From contig NZ_CP096829.1 of NCBI RefSeq assembly GCF_023272795.1, positions 2,728,001-2,792,000 on the forward strand: a stretch of 64,000 nucleotides of DNA. Reading direction: 5' to 3'. Numbering within the stretch: position 1 is the first letter of the stretch; each line of letters opens with the position of its first letter. A program made the position numbers and the translations under genes. This DNA is from Flavobacterium humidisoli (GTDB taxonomy: Bacteria; Bacteroidota; Bacteroidia; Flavobacteriales; Flavobacteriaceae). A model generated the notes under the pieces. It worked only from the letters and a program-made list of their open reading frames with translations. It ran no database searches and had not been told where the DNA came from. Shown here in pieces: positions 1 to 11,400 of this stretch.

Positions 1-2
1 GA

Positions 3-1655
3 AATTATAACAATGGCTCAGGATTATGGACAATTGGTAATTTAGTAAATGGTGCGGTTGCAACCCTTACAATTGATGCAAGAGTTAATGCAGGAACTTA
101 TGGTACAACGATAACCAATACAACAAGTGCAGTAAAAGCGGATCAGGCAGATTCTAATCCGGCAAATAATATTGCTAGTGTTGCCATTGTGCCAACAGCA
201 TACATAGACTTGAGTTTAACGAAAGATATTGTTGGAAATATTATCAATCCAGCTGTAGGCGATGTAATCACTTTTGAAATAAGAGTGATGAACGATGGGC
301 CTACAAAAGCAACGGGAGTAGAGGTAGTAGATTTAGTACCTTCCGGGTATAAATTTATCAACTATAGTTCAACTATTGGTACTTACAGTCCTTCAACAGG
401 TCTTTGGAAAGTAGGTTTTGTAGAACCAGGAAATACGGCAGTTTTATTAGTTGATGTAAGAGTTCTAGATACTGGAGACTATATGAACTGTGCAGAAATT
501 ACCAAAGTAAATGAGCCGGATATCGATTCTACTCCAGGTAATGGTAATGTTTCAGAAGATGATTATGCTTGTGCATCTGCATCGCCTAATCAATCTTTAG
601 GCTTGGCAGTTGTTAAGACTATCTTGAAAAATGTTACAAATCCAAAAGTAAATTCGCAGATTTCATTCGAGATTCAGTTAACAAACAATGGAGATATAGA
701 CGCAACAGGTGTTGTGGTATCAGATTTACTTCCTTCTGGCTATAGGTTCGTAAATTATAGTTCTACTAGAGGAGTTTATGATTATGTAACGGGAGACTGG
801 ATAGTAGGTAAGATATTAAACGGAGAAACGGAGATTTTGATTGTTGATGTTATTGTTAACGAATCTGGAAACTATCAAAATTGTGCAAGTATAAAAGCAA
901 TGCACCAGACAGATATTGATCCATCAAACAATCAAAGTTGTATTACGGCATCTCCAATAGCTCTAATAGATTTAGAATTGACTAAAGAAGCTGATATCTT
1001 AAAACCAATTGCTGAAACTAATGTTGAATTTACCATAACATTATCAAACAAAGGACCTAGTAAAGCAACAGGTGTTGAGGTAAAAGATTTACTTCCGTCA
1101 GGCTTCAAATTCGTAAGTGCTGTTACAGCTATCGGAACTTATGATGCAGTTACTGGAATATGGAAAGTAGGAACTATTGATACCAATGCCTTACAAATAT
1201 TAAAAGTAACAGCTAATGTACTGCCGACAGGTGATTTTACAAATGTTGCAGAAGTTATGGCAGCAAATGAAGATGATGTAGATTCTGCTCCTGGAAATAA
1301 TAAACTGCAGGAAGATGATCAGGATGCAGTATCATTAGAACCACAGGTTTCTTTAATGATTCCAGAAGGATTTACGCCTAACGGAGATGGTATAAATGAT
1401 GTTTTTGAAATAGAACATTTACAAGTATTATATCCAAACTTTAGTATAGAGATTGTAAATCGATACGGAAACCTTGTGTATAAGTACAAACATAATGGAG
1501 ACAAGTTTACAACGCCATTATGGTGGGATGGTTATTCAACAGGAAGACTTAATGTCTCTGGAGGTATGCTTCCGGCAGGAACTTATTTCTATACTATTCA
1601 CTTCAACAACAACGAAAGAAATCCGCAGACAGGCTGGTTACATTTAAAAAAATAA
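3..1655 (+). CDS. DUF11-repeat surface protein, T9SS type B sorting domain (5' partial)
   Basis: The gene enters from the left edge; its frame is open from base 3, so the internal GTG at 189 is not the real start. The visible part has the end of one repeat and three complete DUF11-type Ig-like repeats of roughly 125-130 residues. Each carries a version of KATGVEVVDLVPSGY followed by GTY...G.WKVG. The last ~100 residues (from ~1350) begin PEGFTPNGDGINDVF and end in a WLHLKK tail. This is the gliding-motility-associated type B C-terminal sorting domain, which directs export through the type IX system to the cell surface. The protein is probably a large adhesin. The PorP/SprF and OmpA-type genes directly downstream are the expected partners. 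Its true size cannot be seen. Confidence 0.9.
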   Translation, partial: NYNNGSGLWTIGNLVNGAVATLTIDARVNAGTYGTTITNTTSAVKADQADSNPANNIASVAIVPTAYIDLSLTKDIVGNIINPAVGDVITFEIRVMNDGPTKATGVEVVDLVPSGYKFINYSSTIGTYSPSTGLWKVGFVEPGNTAVLLVDVRVLDTGDYMNCAEITKVNEPDIDSTPGNGNVSEDDYACASASPNQSLGLAVVKTILKNVTNPKVNSQISFEIQLTNNGDIDATGVVVSDLLPSGYRFVNYSSTRGVYDYVTGDWIVGKILNGETEILIVDVIVNESGNYQNCASIKAMHQTDIDPSNNQSCITASPIALIDLELTKEADILKPIAETNVEFTITLSNKGPSKATGVEVKDLLPSGFKFVSAVTAIGTYDAVTGIWKVGTIDTNALQILKVTANVLPTGDFTNVAEVMAANEDDVDSAPGNNKLQEDDQDAVSLEPQVSLMIPEGFTPNGDGINDVFEIEHLQVLYPNFSIEIVNRYGNLVYKYKHNGDKFTTPLWWDGYSTGRLNVSGGMLPAGTYFYTIHFNNNERNPQTGWLHLKK

Positions 1656-1723
1656 AAGTATTCTTTAAGAAGAGAAGATAGTAAAAAACCTTTTCTCTCC
1701 TTTCAAAAATTAAACTCGTTTTT

Positions 1724-2629
1724 ATGAAAAAAATTGAAATACTAATTGGATTTTTTGTTTTGATATTTTCCACCACTACTCTTTCTGCTCAACAAGATCC
1801 GCAATATACTCAATACATGTATAACATGAATGTTATAAATCCGGCTTATGCCGGTTCAAAAGGATTTACCACTATAGGCATCTTAGGAAGAACACAATGG
1901 GTAGGAGTACAAGGTGCACCAAAAACAGCAACATTATCTATAAATGGTCCTGTTGGAAAAAATGTGGGATTAGGATTTTCTGTTATCCACGATGAAATCG
2001 GACCTGTTAAAGAAGATAACACATATGTTGATTTCTCATATACTTTAAATCTTTCTGAAGAAGATAAGTTCGCATTTGGTATTAAAGCAGGAGCAACATT
2101 TTTGAATATAAGAGAATTTACCACAGTAGATCCAGACCCATTAAATGCACCAATAAGTCAAGTTGCACCTAATTTTGGTGTTGGTGTAATGTATTATAAT
2201 GATCGTTTTTATGCCGGTTTATCTGTACCAAATTTTATCGAATCAAGATATCTTGACAAGAAAAACGGAATTTATTCTTCGGCTTCAGAAAAAGCACATT
2301 TTTTCCTTACTTCCGGATATATTTTTGATCTAAATGAAGACTTAAATTTAAAGCCTTCTACCATGTTTAAAGCAGCGGCAGGAGCACCTCTTTCAGTTGA
2401 TTTGTCTTTAAACTTATTAGTGCAGGAAAAAGTAGAATTTGGACTCTCACTGAGATTAGATGACTCTGTAAGCGCTATGGTGGGTTACAATATAAGTCAG
2501 GATATGAGAATTGGATATGCTTACGATTACACTACTTCTAATTATGGTGTGTTTAATTCAGGCTCTCATGAGATTATGATATTATTTGACTTGTATAAGA
2601 AAAAAATAAAAAGTCCTCGATTCTTCTAG
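1724..2629 (+). CDS. PorP/SprF family T9SS outer-membrane protein
   Basis: This 301-residue protein has a signal peptide (first ~22 residues, ending TLSAQ) followed by the family hallmark QYTQYMYNMNVINPAYAG. The rest is beta-barrel-like with aromatic-ended strands and a C-terminal Phe (SPRFF). PorP/SprF proteins sit in the outer membrane and are needed for secretion or attachment of a cognate type B adhesin. The gene lies 68 bp after the adhesin above and 14 bp before the OmpA-like gene, so it is very likely one operon. It is clearly paralogous to the gene at 13846 (shared N-terminal motif and SPRFF end). The general family is certain; which adhesin it serves is inferred from position. Confidence 0.92.
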   Translation: MKKIEILIGFFVLIFSTTTLSAQQDPQYTQYMYNMNVINPAYAGSKGFTTIGILGRTQWVGVQGAPKTATLSINGPVGKNVGLGFSVIHDEIGPVKEDNTYVDFSYTLNLSEEDKFAFGIKAGATFLNIREFTTVDPDPLNAPISQVAPNFGVGVMYYNDRFYAGLSVPNFIESRYLDKKNGIYSSASEKAHFFLTSGYIFDLNEDLNLKPSTMFKAAAGAPLSVDLSLNLLVQEKVEFGLSLRLDDSVSAMVGYNISQDMRIGYAYDYTTSNYGVFNSGSHEIMILFDLYKKKIKSPRFF

Positions 2630-2643
2630 ATAAAAAATAAGAT

Positions 2644-4227
2644 ATGAAAAAAATTACTTTAATTATAGTATTGTTATTTGGAGCTGGAGTTTATTCTCAA
2701 AATTACAATATCAAAAATATAGATGCCAATACTAAATACTCTGATTTTGGTGTGAGTTATTATGGTGAAAACATTGCAATATATGCTTCATCAAAAAAGA
2801 CCAAACAATCGATAAATAAAAAATGGTATTTAAACAATCAGCCATTTTTAGATTTATATAAAGCAACTGTAACCAATACAGGTGAATTTGCAGAATCTGA
2901 ATTGTTTTCAAAAGACCTGAATACTAAGATGCATGAATCTAATGTAACCTTTACAAAAGATTTAAAATCAGTATATTTTTCCAGAGATAACTACAATAGT
3001 AAAAAGTATAAGACAGACGATAAAGGCTGGGTTTTAATACAATTATATAGAGCCGATGTTGACGCTGATGGAAATTGGAAAAATATAGCAAAACTGCCAT
3101 TCAATAGTGATCAGTTTGATACAGGGCATCCTTCATTAAATGCTGACGATTCCAAGTTGTATTTTACTTCAAACAGGCCAGGTTCGATGGGACTTACTGA
3201 TATTTGGGCCGTAGATATAAATAAAGATGGCAGTTATGGGGAACCTTATAATTTAGGACCAGAAGTGAATACAGTAAAAAACGAAATGTTTCCTTATATT
3301 GACGCAGATAATGTACTTTATTATTCTTCGGATGGTAAAAAGGATGGAAACGGCGGTTTAGATATCTATGCTCTAAAAATTCAGGATAAAAAAGGGGTAG
3401 GAGAAGCAGTTAACTTAGGTTTTCCAATAAACAGTGCCAAAGATGATTTCTCTTTAGTTTTTCAAAATGGCAAAAAAACAGGTCACTTTTCTTCTAACAG
3501 AGATAGCGGAAAAGGAGATGATGATATCTACTTTTTCGAAGAATTAGTTAGCCCGATTGCTGCAAAATGTAAGCAGTTCGTTCAGGGGACTGTTCGTGAA
3601 AAAGAATCAGGAGCGCTTTTACCAGGAGCTTTGGTAACATTATATAATGCAAAAGGAGATAAAGTAGAAAGCACAATTGCCGATAAATTTGCTATTTTTA
3701 ATTTTAAAGTAAATTGTGATGCTTCATACAAAGTAACCGCTGTAAAGGATTATTATGATATGGACGAAAAGACTTTTGCTTCAACAAACGAAGCAAATTT
3801 GGAGCTTGCCCTTAATCTGGATTTAACTTCGGGTGAATTTGTTTATGTAAGAGGTAAACTAATGGTGAAAATTAATCCAGTATATTTTGATCTGGATAAG
3901 TCGTTTATTCGGACTGATGCACAGCTGGAACTTGAGCGGGTAGTTAGAATTATGCAGAAATACCCAAAACTGAAAATCAATTTAGTCTCACATACCGATA
4001 GTAGAGCTCGCGATTCGTATAACTGGTCTTTGTCTAATAGAAGGGCGAAATCGTCTAAAAACTGGATTGTTAGACAGGGAATTGATCCGGCTAGAATCAA
4101 AGCTGATGGTTTTGGTGAAACAGAATTGGTCAATAAATGTTCAAACGGCGTTATTTGCTCCGAAGCAGACCATCAATTAAACAGGAGAACTGAATTTATA
4201 ATTACGAATCCCGAAGTAATCAGATAA
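2644..4227 (+). CDS. OmpA-family protein with PD40 repeats (PorE-like)
   Basis: A 527-residue secreted protein. After a short signal peptide (ending GVYSQ) come beta-propeller PD40/WD40-like repeats marked by FTSNRPG, YSSDGK and FSSNRDSG (residues ~90-300). A carboxypeptidase-regulatory-like beta domain follows (~310-400). The OmpA C-terminal domain is at ~410-520, with YFDLDKS, HTDSRARD and the RR of LSNRRAKS that contacts peptidoglycan. Related T9SS proteins link outer-membrane PorP/SprF components to the cell wall. It is last in the cassette, 14 bp after the SprF-like gene. Two Cys in the OmpA domain (KCSNGVIC) are shared with the paralogue at 14930. Confidence 0.9.
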   Translation: MKKITLIIVLLFGAGVYSQNYNIKNIDANTKYSDFGVSYYGENIAIYASSKKTKQSINKKWYLNNQPFLDLYKATVTNTGEFAESELFSKDLNTKMHESNVTFTKDLKSVYFSRDNYNSKKYKTDDKGWVLIQLYRADVDADGNWKNIAKLPFNSDQFDTGHPSLNADDSKLYFTSNRPGSMGLTDIWAVDINKDGSYGEPYNLGPEVNTVKNEMFPYIDADNVLYYSSDGKKDGNGGLDIYALKIQDKKGVGEAVNLGFPINSAKDDFSLVFQNGKKTGHFSSNRDSGKGDDDIYFFEELVSPIAAKCKQFVQGTVREKESGALLPGALVTLYNAKGDKVESTIADKFAIFNFKVNCDASYKVTAVKDYYDMDEKTFASTNEANLELALNLDLTSGEFVYVRGKLMVKINPVYFDLDKSFIRTDAQLELERVVRIMQKYPKLKINLVSHTDSRARDSYNWSLSNRRAKSSKNWIVRQGIDPARIKADGFGETELVNKCSNGVICSEADHQLNRRTEFIITNPEVIR

Positions 4228-4336
4228 AAATAGGCAGTGTAAATCCATTGCATGAAAAGCCATAACATAAAGCGCATTAGTTAGTAAATCAATTAATAGG
4301 AATTGCAGTTTTAAGTTGGGTTTGCAAAACTAAGTA

Positions 4337-4998
4337 TAGAAAAAGTTAAGCTGCATTTTGTAATTAAATTAAGCTGCTGTTTATTGATTTATTTAATTGC
4401 TTTCCAAAGACAAAAAATGGAAATTTTTGAAAAAAAAATCTAATGTGACAGCATATAGTTCTTGAAAACATTTTTTTATATCCCTATATTGTTAGTTCTA
4501 CTTTTTTACTCATTTTAACTTTGGATGTGCTAATTTAGCATGGAGTTCAAGTTGAGAACTAAACCTTAACTTTAGAGCATGAAAGGGAACCGCAAGATTT
4601 ATGGCCGCAATTTTAAAGAGAAAGCTGCCCAATTAAGCTGCCGCAGAATTACCAAGAATCTGGAATAGGAAATTTTCCCGGAAAAGGAAAATTAAAGCTT
4701 GGCCCCAGTCAGGAAAAAGGCCATGAGCTAGAAAAAAAACACAGAATTCGAGCGTGATATTCTAAAAAAGCTTTAGGCATCTTTTCCAAGGGAGGCCGAT
4801 AATTTATCTTTTCATAAAAGGCCATAAAAACACTCATTCGATCGAAAAGATGTGCAGAGCTTTAAAATCCAGGCCAAGCAGCGGCCATAAATCAATGCAT
4901 CAAAATTTGGCATAGCAAAAGAAGGCATTGGGCTTTGAATCACAAAACAATTGACGAATTCAATAGACTAATTACAAAAATGCAGCTTAACTTTTTCT
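4337..4998 (+). mobile_element. Decayed IS3-family element with inverted ends
   Basis: A non-coding stretch between the two adhesin cassettes. The left edge (4337-4365) and right edge (4969-4998) are near-identical inverted repeats of about 29 bp, differing by one base in an A/T run. The inside from ~4520 reads as fragments of IS3 OrfA (Lys-rich start, then SFPGKGKLKL-like text, an [11 protein letters not shown] leucine zipper end) and the OrfB start and end, broken by stops and deletions. The same elements occur in better condition at 16965-18200 and 39297-40200. No functional transposase remains. The 1.18-kb gap 4228-5406 otherwise holds only the hairpin at 5281. Confidence 0.75.
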
Positions 4999-5280
4999 CC
5001 AGTTTTTTTGCATATGCAGTTTGATATTAGTCTTTTTTTTTGCTGCATAGCAGTTAGTATTGTTTTTTGTCAAAAATGTTTTTTTGGTACTAACTAAGTG
5101 CTGTAATACTTGCTTTAATCGGCGTTATAAGGGTATTTTTGCAATTTAAAATTATGCGTTTAAAGTAGTTGTATTTGCATTGACTTATTTCTTTATTGCT
5201 TTTGGTTTGTTTAATGAATTATGGCTTTTAAAACAGATTTTTTTCGCTTTTCACTAAAAATATATTGACTTTTTAAATAC

Positions 5281-5337
5281 TTAAAATATAAAAAAAACTG
5301 TAGACTAATTAAGGCCCTACTGTTTTTTATATTTTAA
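5281..5337. repeat. Large AT-rich stem-loop upstream of giant adhesin gene
   Basis: Bases 5281-5303 and 5317-5337 are almost perfect inverted repeats (about 20-bp arms, one or two mismatches) around a loop containing TAATTAAGGCC. It lies 70 bp before the adhesin start, so it could be a transcription terminator for anything reading out of the IS remnant, or a 5' leader structure. There is no long T-run to settle the question. Confidence 0.5.
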
Positions 5338-5406
5338 ATTATTATTGACGTTGTTTTTGTTAACGATTTGCGTGGTTAACTTTTTTTAATTAATTATATC
5401 AAAAAA

Positions 5407-8400
5407 ATGAGTAGTTTTTTTAAATTTATTTTAAGTTTCTTTTTTTTCTTATTAGCTACTTTTACAAGTGTATTTGCTCAATGTTCAACAGCTTCCTTTA
5501 CAGTTGCAAAAACTAACGGAACTTGCTTTGCGAATGGATCTATTTCGGTTAATGTTCCAGCATCAGTAAATTGCAATGGTTGGCGTGCGGAATTGAGAAA
5601 AGTTTCCGATGGAAGTGTGGTGGTGCAATCAGTTCCAGTTTTAGGAGGTGTTGTTGTTTTTAATTCGTTGCAGCCAGATAATTATAATGTTGCTTTAACA
5701 AATGGTTTGTCAACTATTTTGTATTCTGGGAATCCTGTCATTATAACTTCTTCTTATGTTCCAGTTGTTATTACATCTAGTAGTAAAGCTCCAACTTGTA
5801 GTAAACTTGGAACTTTATATAGTCCTGATGGAACTCTTACTGTAAACGTAGCTAATGGTATTGGACCTTTTAGATATGACGTGATTTCTGTTTTAGGCTC
5901 TCAATCTTTTCTTTCACAAGGCGCTACAGCTGCAGATAGAACTCACACTTTTTTAGGAATGGATGCTGGCGAAACAGTCTCTATCTCTGTTACTGATTTG
6001 GGTAATGGTCAGTCTGGATGTTCATATACCGTGAAGCAATCTCAAGTGATTGCTTCTAATAATGCTACTCCATTGTCTTTTGGAGGTAGGTCTTTTAATT
6101 TTATAAGAGATTGTAGTTCTGGAAAATGTGATGAACCGATTTTGTATGTTAATTTGTCTAATTATACTCCGGCTGGTCTTACAACTTTGAAACAACCAGG
6201 TAATTCAACTATAACTATTGGTGGTGTTTCATATGATTTGAGCTATGATGCTAATAATAGGGTTTTTTACGATTCAAGTATTTCAGGTCGGCCTAAGTTG
6301 GTTAATGGCTTAGATGTAAAAGTTAGTTTTAATGACGGTTGTAATGTTATTACTAAAACTTCTAAAGTGGCAATGAATAATAATTATTTGATTACTGGAT
6401 TTGCGACAGTTCCCGATTTGTCAAGTTGTTCTGTAAGGTATCAGATTCAGGTTTTGGGATATGAGGATTTGGATGGAAATAGAAATATTTATTATTGTAA
6501 TAAGAATAGTCTGGTTTTTGAAAGAAGAATTTCAACAAATCCAGATGTTTGGCATGTTTTAGATAATACTGAAGTTTTGCCTGGAGGAGTTTATCCTGCT
6601 GATAACCCTTTGAATGTGACCGGCGAGCTTACTTCTGCGCTCGCCAATTCAAACACGTTATGGACTGTTGCTAGTCCGGGACTATATAGAATTACGGCTT
6701 CCGATAATTGTCATACAGTTACTAGGCTAATGAGTGTCACTTCTACTGGGAACGCTTTTGATGGATTTTCTGTCAGCGAAGGCACTTCTGTAATAGAGGG
6801 TACTTCGTCTATAAGAATTCAACAGCCAAACGCAGCTTTTCAGAACCCTGTGTCAATAAAAATTTCTCGTCTTGATGGTCAGTCAAGTGTTGTTGTTAAT
6901 GCAAGTCAGCCTGGTTCGCTTTCTGCATCTTATAATGTTGATTTTCCAATTGTAAGATCATATAATTCTGTTAATGGTAATATTACGGTAATAAGTGATT
7001 TGCCTATCGGTGATTATATTGTCGAGATAAGTGATGGGTGTACGGTTGTTAATGGTTTGAGTAAGACATTTAATATAAAATTGAGTAAGCCTACTCATTA
7101 TAATCCTACATTTACAGTTATTGACGGTTGCATTAATTCAAGTAATATAGATTATAATTTAAATCCGTCTAATATTGGTTTTCCTGTTAATGTAGCCTTG
7201 TATAAAAAAAATGCTTCAGGCGGTCTTGGCGCTTTGGTTGCAAATAGTGCTTCTTCTGGTACAGTTAATTTTTTTAAAGGTAGTTTCTCAAATTTGTCTT
7301 CTGGGGATTATTTGATAAGATTTACTAATGTTCAGGCCATCGGCGGTGTTCAATCTTATTCTGCTTGTTTGAAAAAATCAGGACCTTTTGAATACTTGTA
7401 TCCTGTTACGGTAAAACCTTATGTAGCTCCTTCTGCTAAGGTTTCAACAGTGCTTTGTGATTCCACTGGAGGTATTGCTATAGTTACTTTATCTTCCGGT
7501 ACTGTTGTCTATCCATTAACTATTAGTTTGTATAGTAATTCAAATCCTGCGACTCCTTTGCAAGGACCATTTAACATCCTTAGTCCTCAAAACTCTTATA
7601 CATTTTCTAATATTCCTTTGGGAAGCTATTTTGCTAGAATTAGTGATAGCTGTATTTCTTTTGATCAATCTTTCGAATTGACGAATGTGGCTAGTCTTCC
7701 TAGTGCAAATGCATCTAGGTCTATAGTTTGTCCAAATAGTCCTATATCTTTAAATTTCATAGACGGTTCCGCAAGCTTATATGATGTTACATGGAAAGAT
7801 GATAAGGGAAACATAGTCGGCAGTGGTTCGCCTATCTCTGTTAGTCCTGCGGTGACAACGGTATATACTGCTGATTTTTCCCTTAAGCCTAGTTTAGGTT
7901 GCGGAAATAAGGATCATTACAGTTCTAGTGTTACAGTTGAAGTAATTCCTGATCCAATTTTAACATTAAAAGTATCAAATATTGATTTATGCGATCCTAA
8001 TTCTAATAAAAGCATTACTATATTTAATACTCAAGATAGCAGGTTTCTTTATGAAATTCTTTCTAGTTCTGGTAGCTCATTTATCCCTCGCTTAATTGCT
8101 AATGGGAATGGAGGAGATTTAGTTATTGATTTGCCTAGTTCATTAATTTTAAATAAAGGTGATTTATTTAGAGTGAAGGTTATTGGAGGAGATGAATCTT
8201 GTAGTGGGTTATTATTAAATAATGTAAATGTTTTAAAAGGCACTTTCCCTGCGGGTGTGGTTTGTCCGACTTTTGTTAGTAATAAAGTCAGCTGTTTTGC
8301 AGAAATTCCTAATAAAAATAAAATAACTAAGCAAGAATTTCTGGCTTTAGGTAATGGTGATGGTAGATTAGATTTTACAACTTGTGGTATTATTGAAATT

Positions 8401-11400
8401 TCAGCCAGTAATTCCACTCTTCCTAATAGTTGTTCGGGTTCTGTAACTAGAACATATACCTTGAATGAGTATGATGATACAAATGGAAATGGGATTCGTG
8501 ATTCTAATGAAAATGTAATACTTAATACTGTTAATTGTTATGAAAATTTTCAAGTTGAAGATAAAATTGCTCCTGTTTTTGTAGAGGCATTACCGACTGA
8601 TGTAGTTGTAGATTGTGATGCAGTTCCAACAGCAGTAACACTAACGGCTACGGATAATTGTGGTACAGCTCTAGTAACGTACAATGAAGTAAAAACAGTA
8701 GGACGTTGTACTGGTTTTTACATTTTATATAGAACCTGGACAGCGACCGATGAATGTGGAAATGCTTCCACGCATACCCAAATTATCTATGTAGGGGATA
8801 ACACTAAACCTGTTTTTGTGGAGTCATTACCGAGTAATGTAACAGTAGAGTGTAGTGCTATTCCGATTGCAGTCACACTAACGGCTACGGATAATTGCGG
8901 TACTGCTACAGTGGCTTACAATGAAGTTAAAACAGCTGGAAGCTGTTCTGGTTCCTACACCCTTGACAGAACTTGGACGGCAACCGATGAGTGCGGAAAT
9001 TCAACTGCGCATACCCAAACCATCACGGTTCAAGATACCACTAAACCTGTTTTTGTAGAGGCATTGCCTGCTGATGTAACAGTGGAGTGTAGTGCTATTC
9101 CAACAGCAGCGACACTAACGGCAACGGATAATTGTGGTATTGCTACAGTGGCTTATAATGAAGTAAAAAGAGCTAGTTCTTGTCCAGGTAGGTATGTACT
9201 AGAGAGAACATGGGTAGCAACGGATCAATGTGGGCAATTTAGGGATTATACCCAAACGATCACCGTTGTGGACTTCACCAAACCTGTTTTTGTAGAGTCA
9301 TTACCTGCTGATGTAACAGTGGAGTGTACTATTCCAACAGCAGCGACACTAACGGCAACGGATAATTGCGGTACTGCTACAGTGGGTTACAATGAAGTTA
9401 AAACAGCGGGAAGCTGTGCGGGTAATTACACCTTGGATAGAACTTGGACAGCAACGGATGAGTGCGGAAATTCAACTGCGCATACCCAAACCATCACGGT
9501 TCAAGATACCACTAAACCTGTTTTTGTAGAGGCATTGCCTGCTGATGTAACAGTGGAGTGTAGTGCTATTCCAACAGCAGCGACACTAACGGCAACGGAT
9601 AATTGTGGTATTGCTACAGTGGCTTATAATGAAGTAAAAAGAGCTAGTTCTTGTCCAGGTAGGTATGTACTAGAGAGAACATGGGTAGCAACGGATCAAT
9701 GTGGGCAATTTAGGGATTATACCCAAACGATCACCGTTGTGGACTTCACCAAACCTGTTTTTGTAGAGTCATTACCTGCTGATGTAACAGTGGAGTGTAC
9801 TATTCCAACAGCAGCGACACTAACGGCAACGGATAATTGCGGTACTGCTACAGTGGGTTACAATGAAGTTAAAACAGCGGGAAGCTGTGCGGGTAATTAC
9901 ACCTTGGATAGAACTTGGACGGCAACCGATGAGTGCGGAAATTCAACTGCGCATACCCAAACGATCACGGTTCAAGATACCACTAAACCTGTTTTTGTAG
10001 AGGCACTGCCTTCTGATGTAACAGTGGAGTGTAGTGCTATTCCAACAGCAGCGACACTAACGGCAACGGATAATTGTGGTATTGCTACAGTGGCTTATAA
10101 TGAAGTAAAAAGAGCTATTTCTTGTCCAGGTAGGTATGTACTAGAGAGAACATGGGTAGCAACGGATCAATGTGGGCAATTTAGGGATTATACCCAAACG
10201 ATCACCGTTGAGGACTTCACCAAACCTGTTTTTGTAGAGTCATTACCTGCTGATGTAACAGTGGAGTGTAGTGCTATTCCAACAGCAGCGACACTAACGG
10301 CAACGGATAATTGCGGTACTGCTACAGTGGGTTACAATGAAGTTAAAACAGCGGGAAGCTGTGCGGGTAATTACACCTTGGATAGAACTTGGACGGCAAC
10401 CGATGAGTGCGGAAATTCAACTGCGCATACCCAAACGATCACGGTTCAAGATACCACTAAACCTGTTTTTGTAGAGGCACTGCCTTCTGATGTAACAGTG
10501 GAGTGTAGTGCTATTCCAACAGCAGCGACACTAACGGCTACGGATAATTGCGGTACTGCTACAGTGGGTTACAATGAAGTTAAAACAGCGGGAAGCTGTG
10601 CGGGTAATTACACCTTGGATAGAACTTGGACAGCAACGGATGAGTGCGGAAATTCAACTGCGCATACCCAAACGATCACGGTTCAAGATACGACCAAACC
10701 TGTTTTTGTAGAGTCATTACCTGCTGATGCAACAGTGGAGTGTAGTGCTATTCCAACAGCAGCGACACTAACGGCAACGGATAATTGCGGTACTGCTACA
10801 GTGGGTTACAATGAAGTTAAAACAGCGGGAAGCTGTGCGGGTAATTACACCTTGGATAGAACTTGGACAGCAACGGATGAGTGCGGAAATTCAACTGCGC
10901 ATACCCAAACCATCACGGTTCAAGATACCACTAAACCTGTTTTTGTAGAGGCACTGCCTTCTGATGCAACAGTGGAGTGCAGCGCTATTCCAACAGCAGC
11001 GACACTAACGGCAACGGATAATTGCGGTACTGCTACAGTGGGTTACAATGAAGTTAAAACAGCGGGAAGCTGTGCGGGTAATTACACCTTGGATAGAACT
11101 TGGACAGCAACGGATGAGTGCGGAAATTCAACTGCGCATACCCAAACCATCACGGTTCAAGATACCACTAAACCTGTTTTTGTAGAGGCACTGCCTTCTG
11201 ATGCAACAGTGGAGTGCAGCGCTATTCCAACAGCAGCGACACTAACGGCAACGGATAATTGCGGTACTGCTACAGTGGGTTACAATGAAGTTAAAACAGC
11301 GGGAAGCTGTGCGGGTAATTACACCTTGGATAGAACTTGGACAGCAACGGATGAGTGCGGAAATTCAACTGCGCATACCCAAACGATCACGGTTCAAGAT

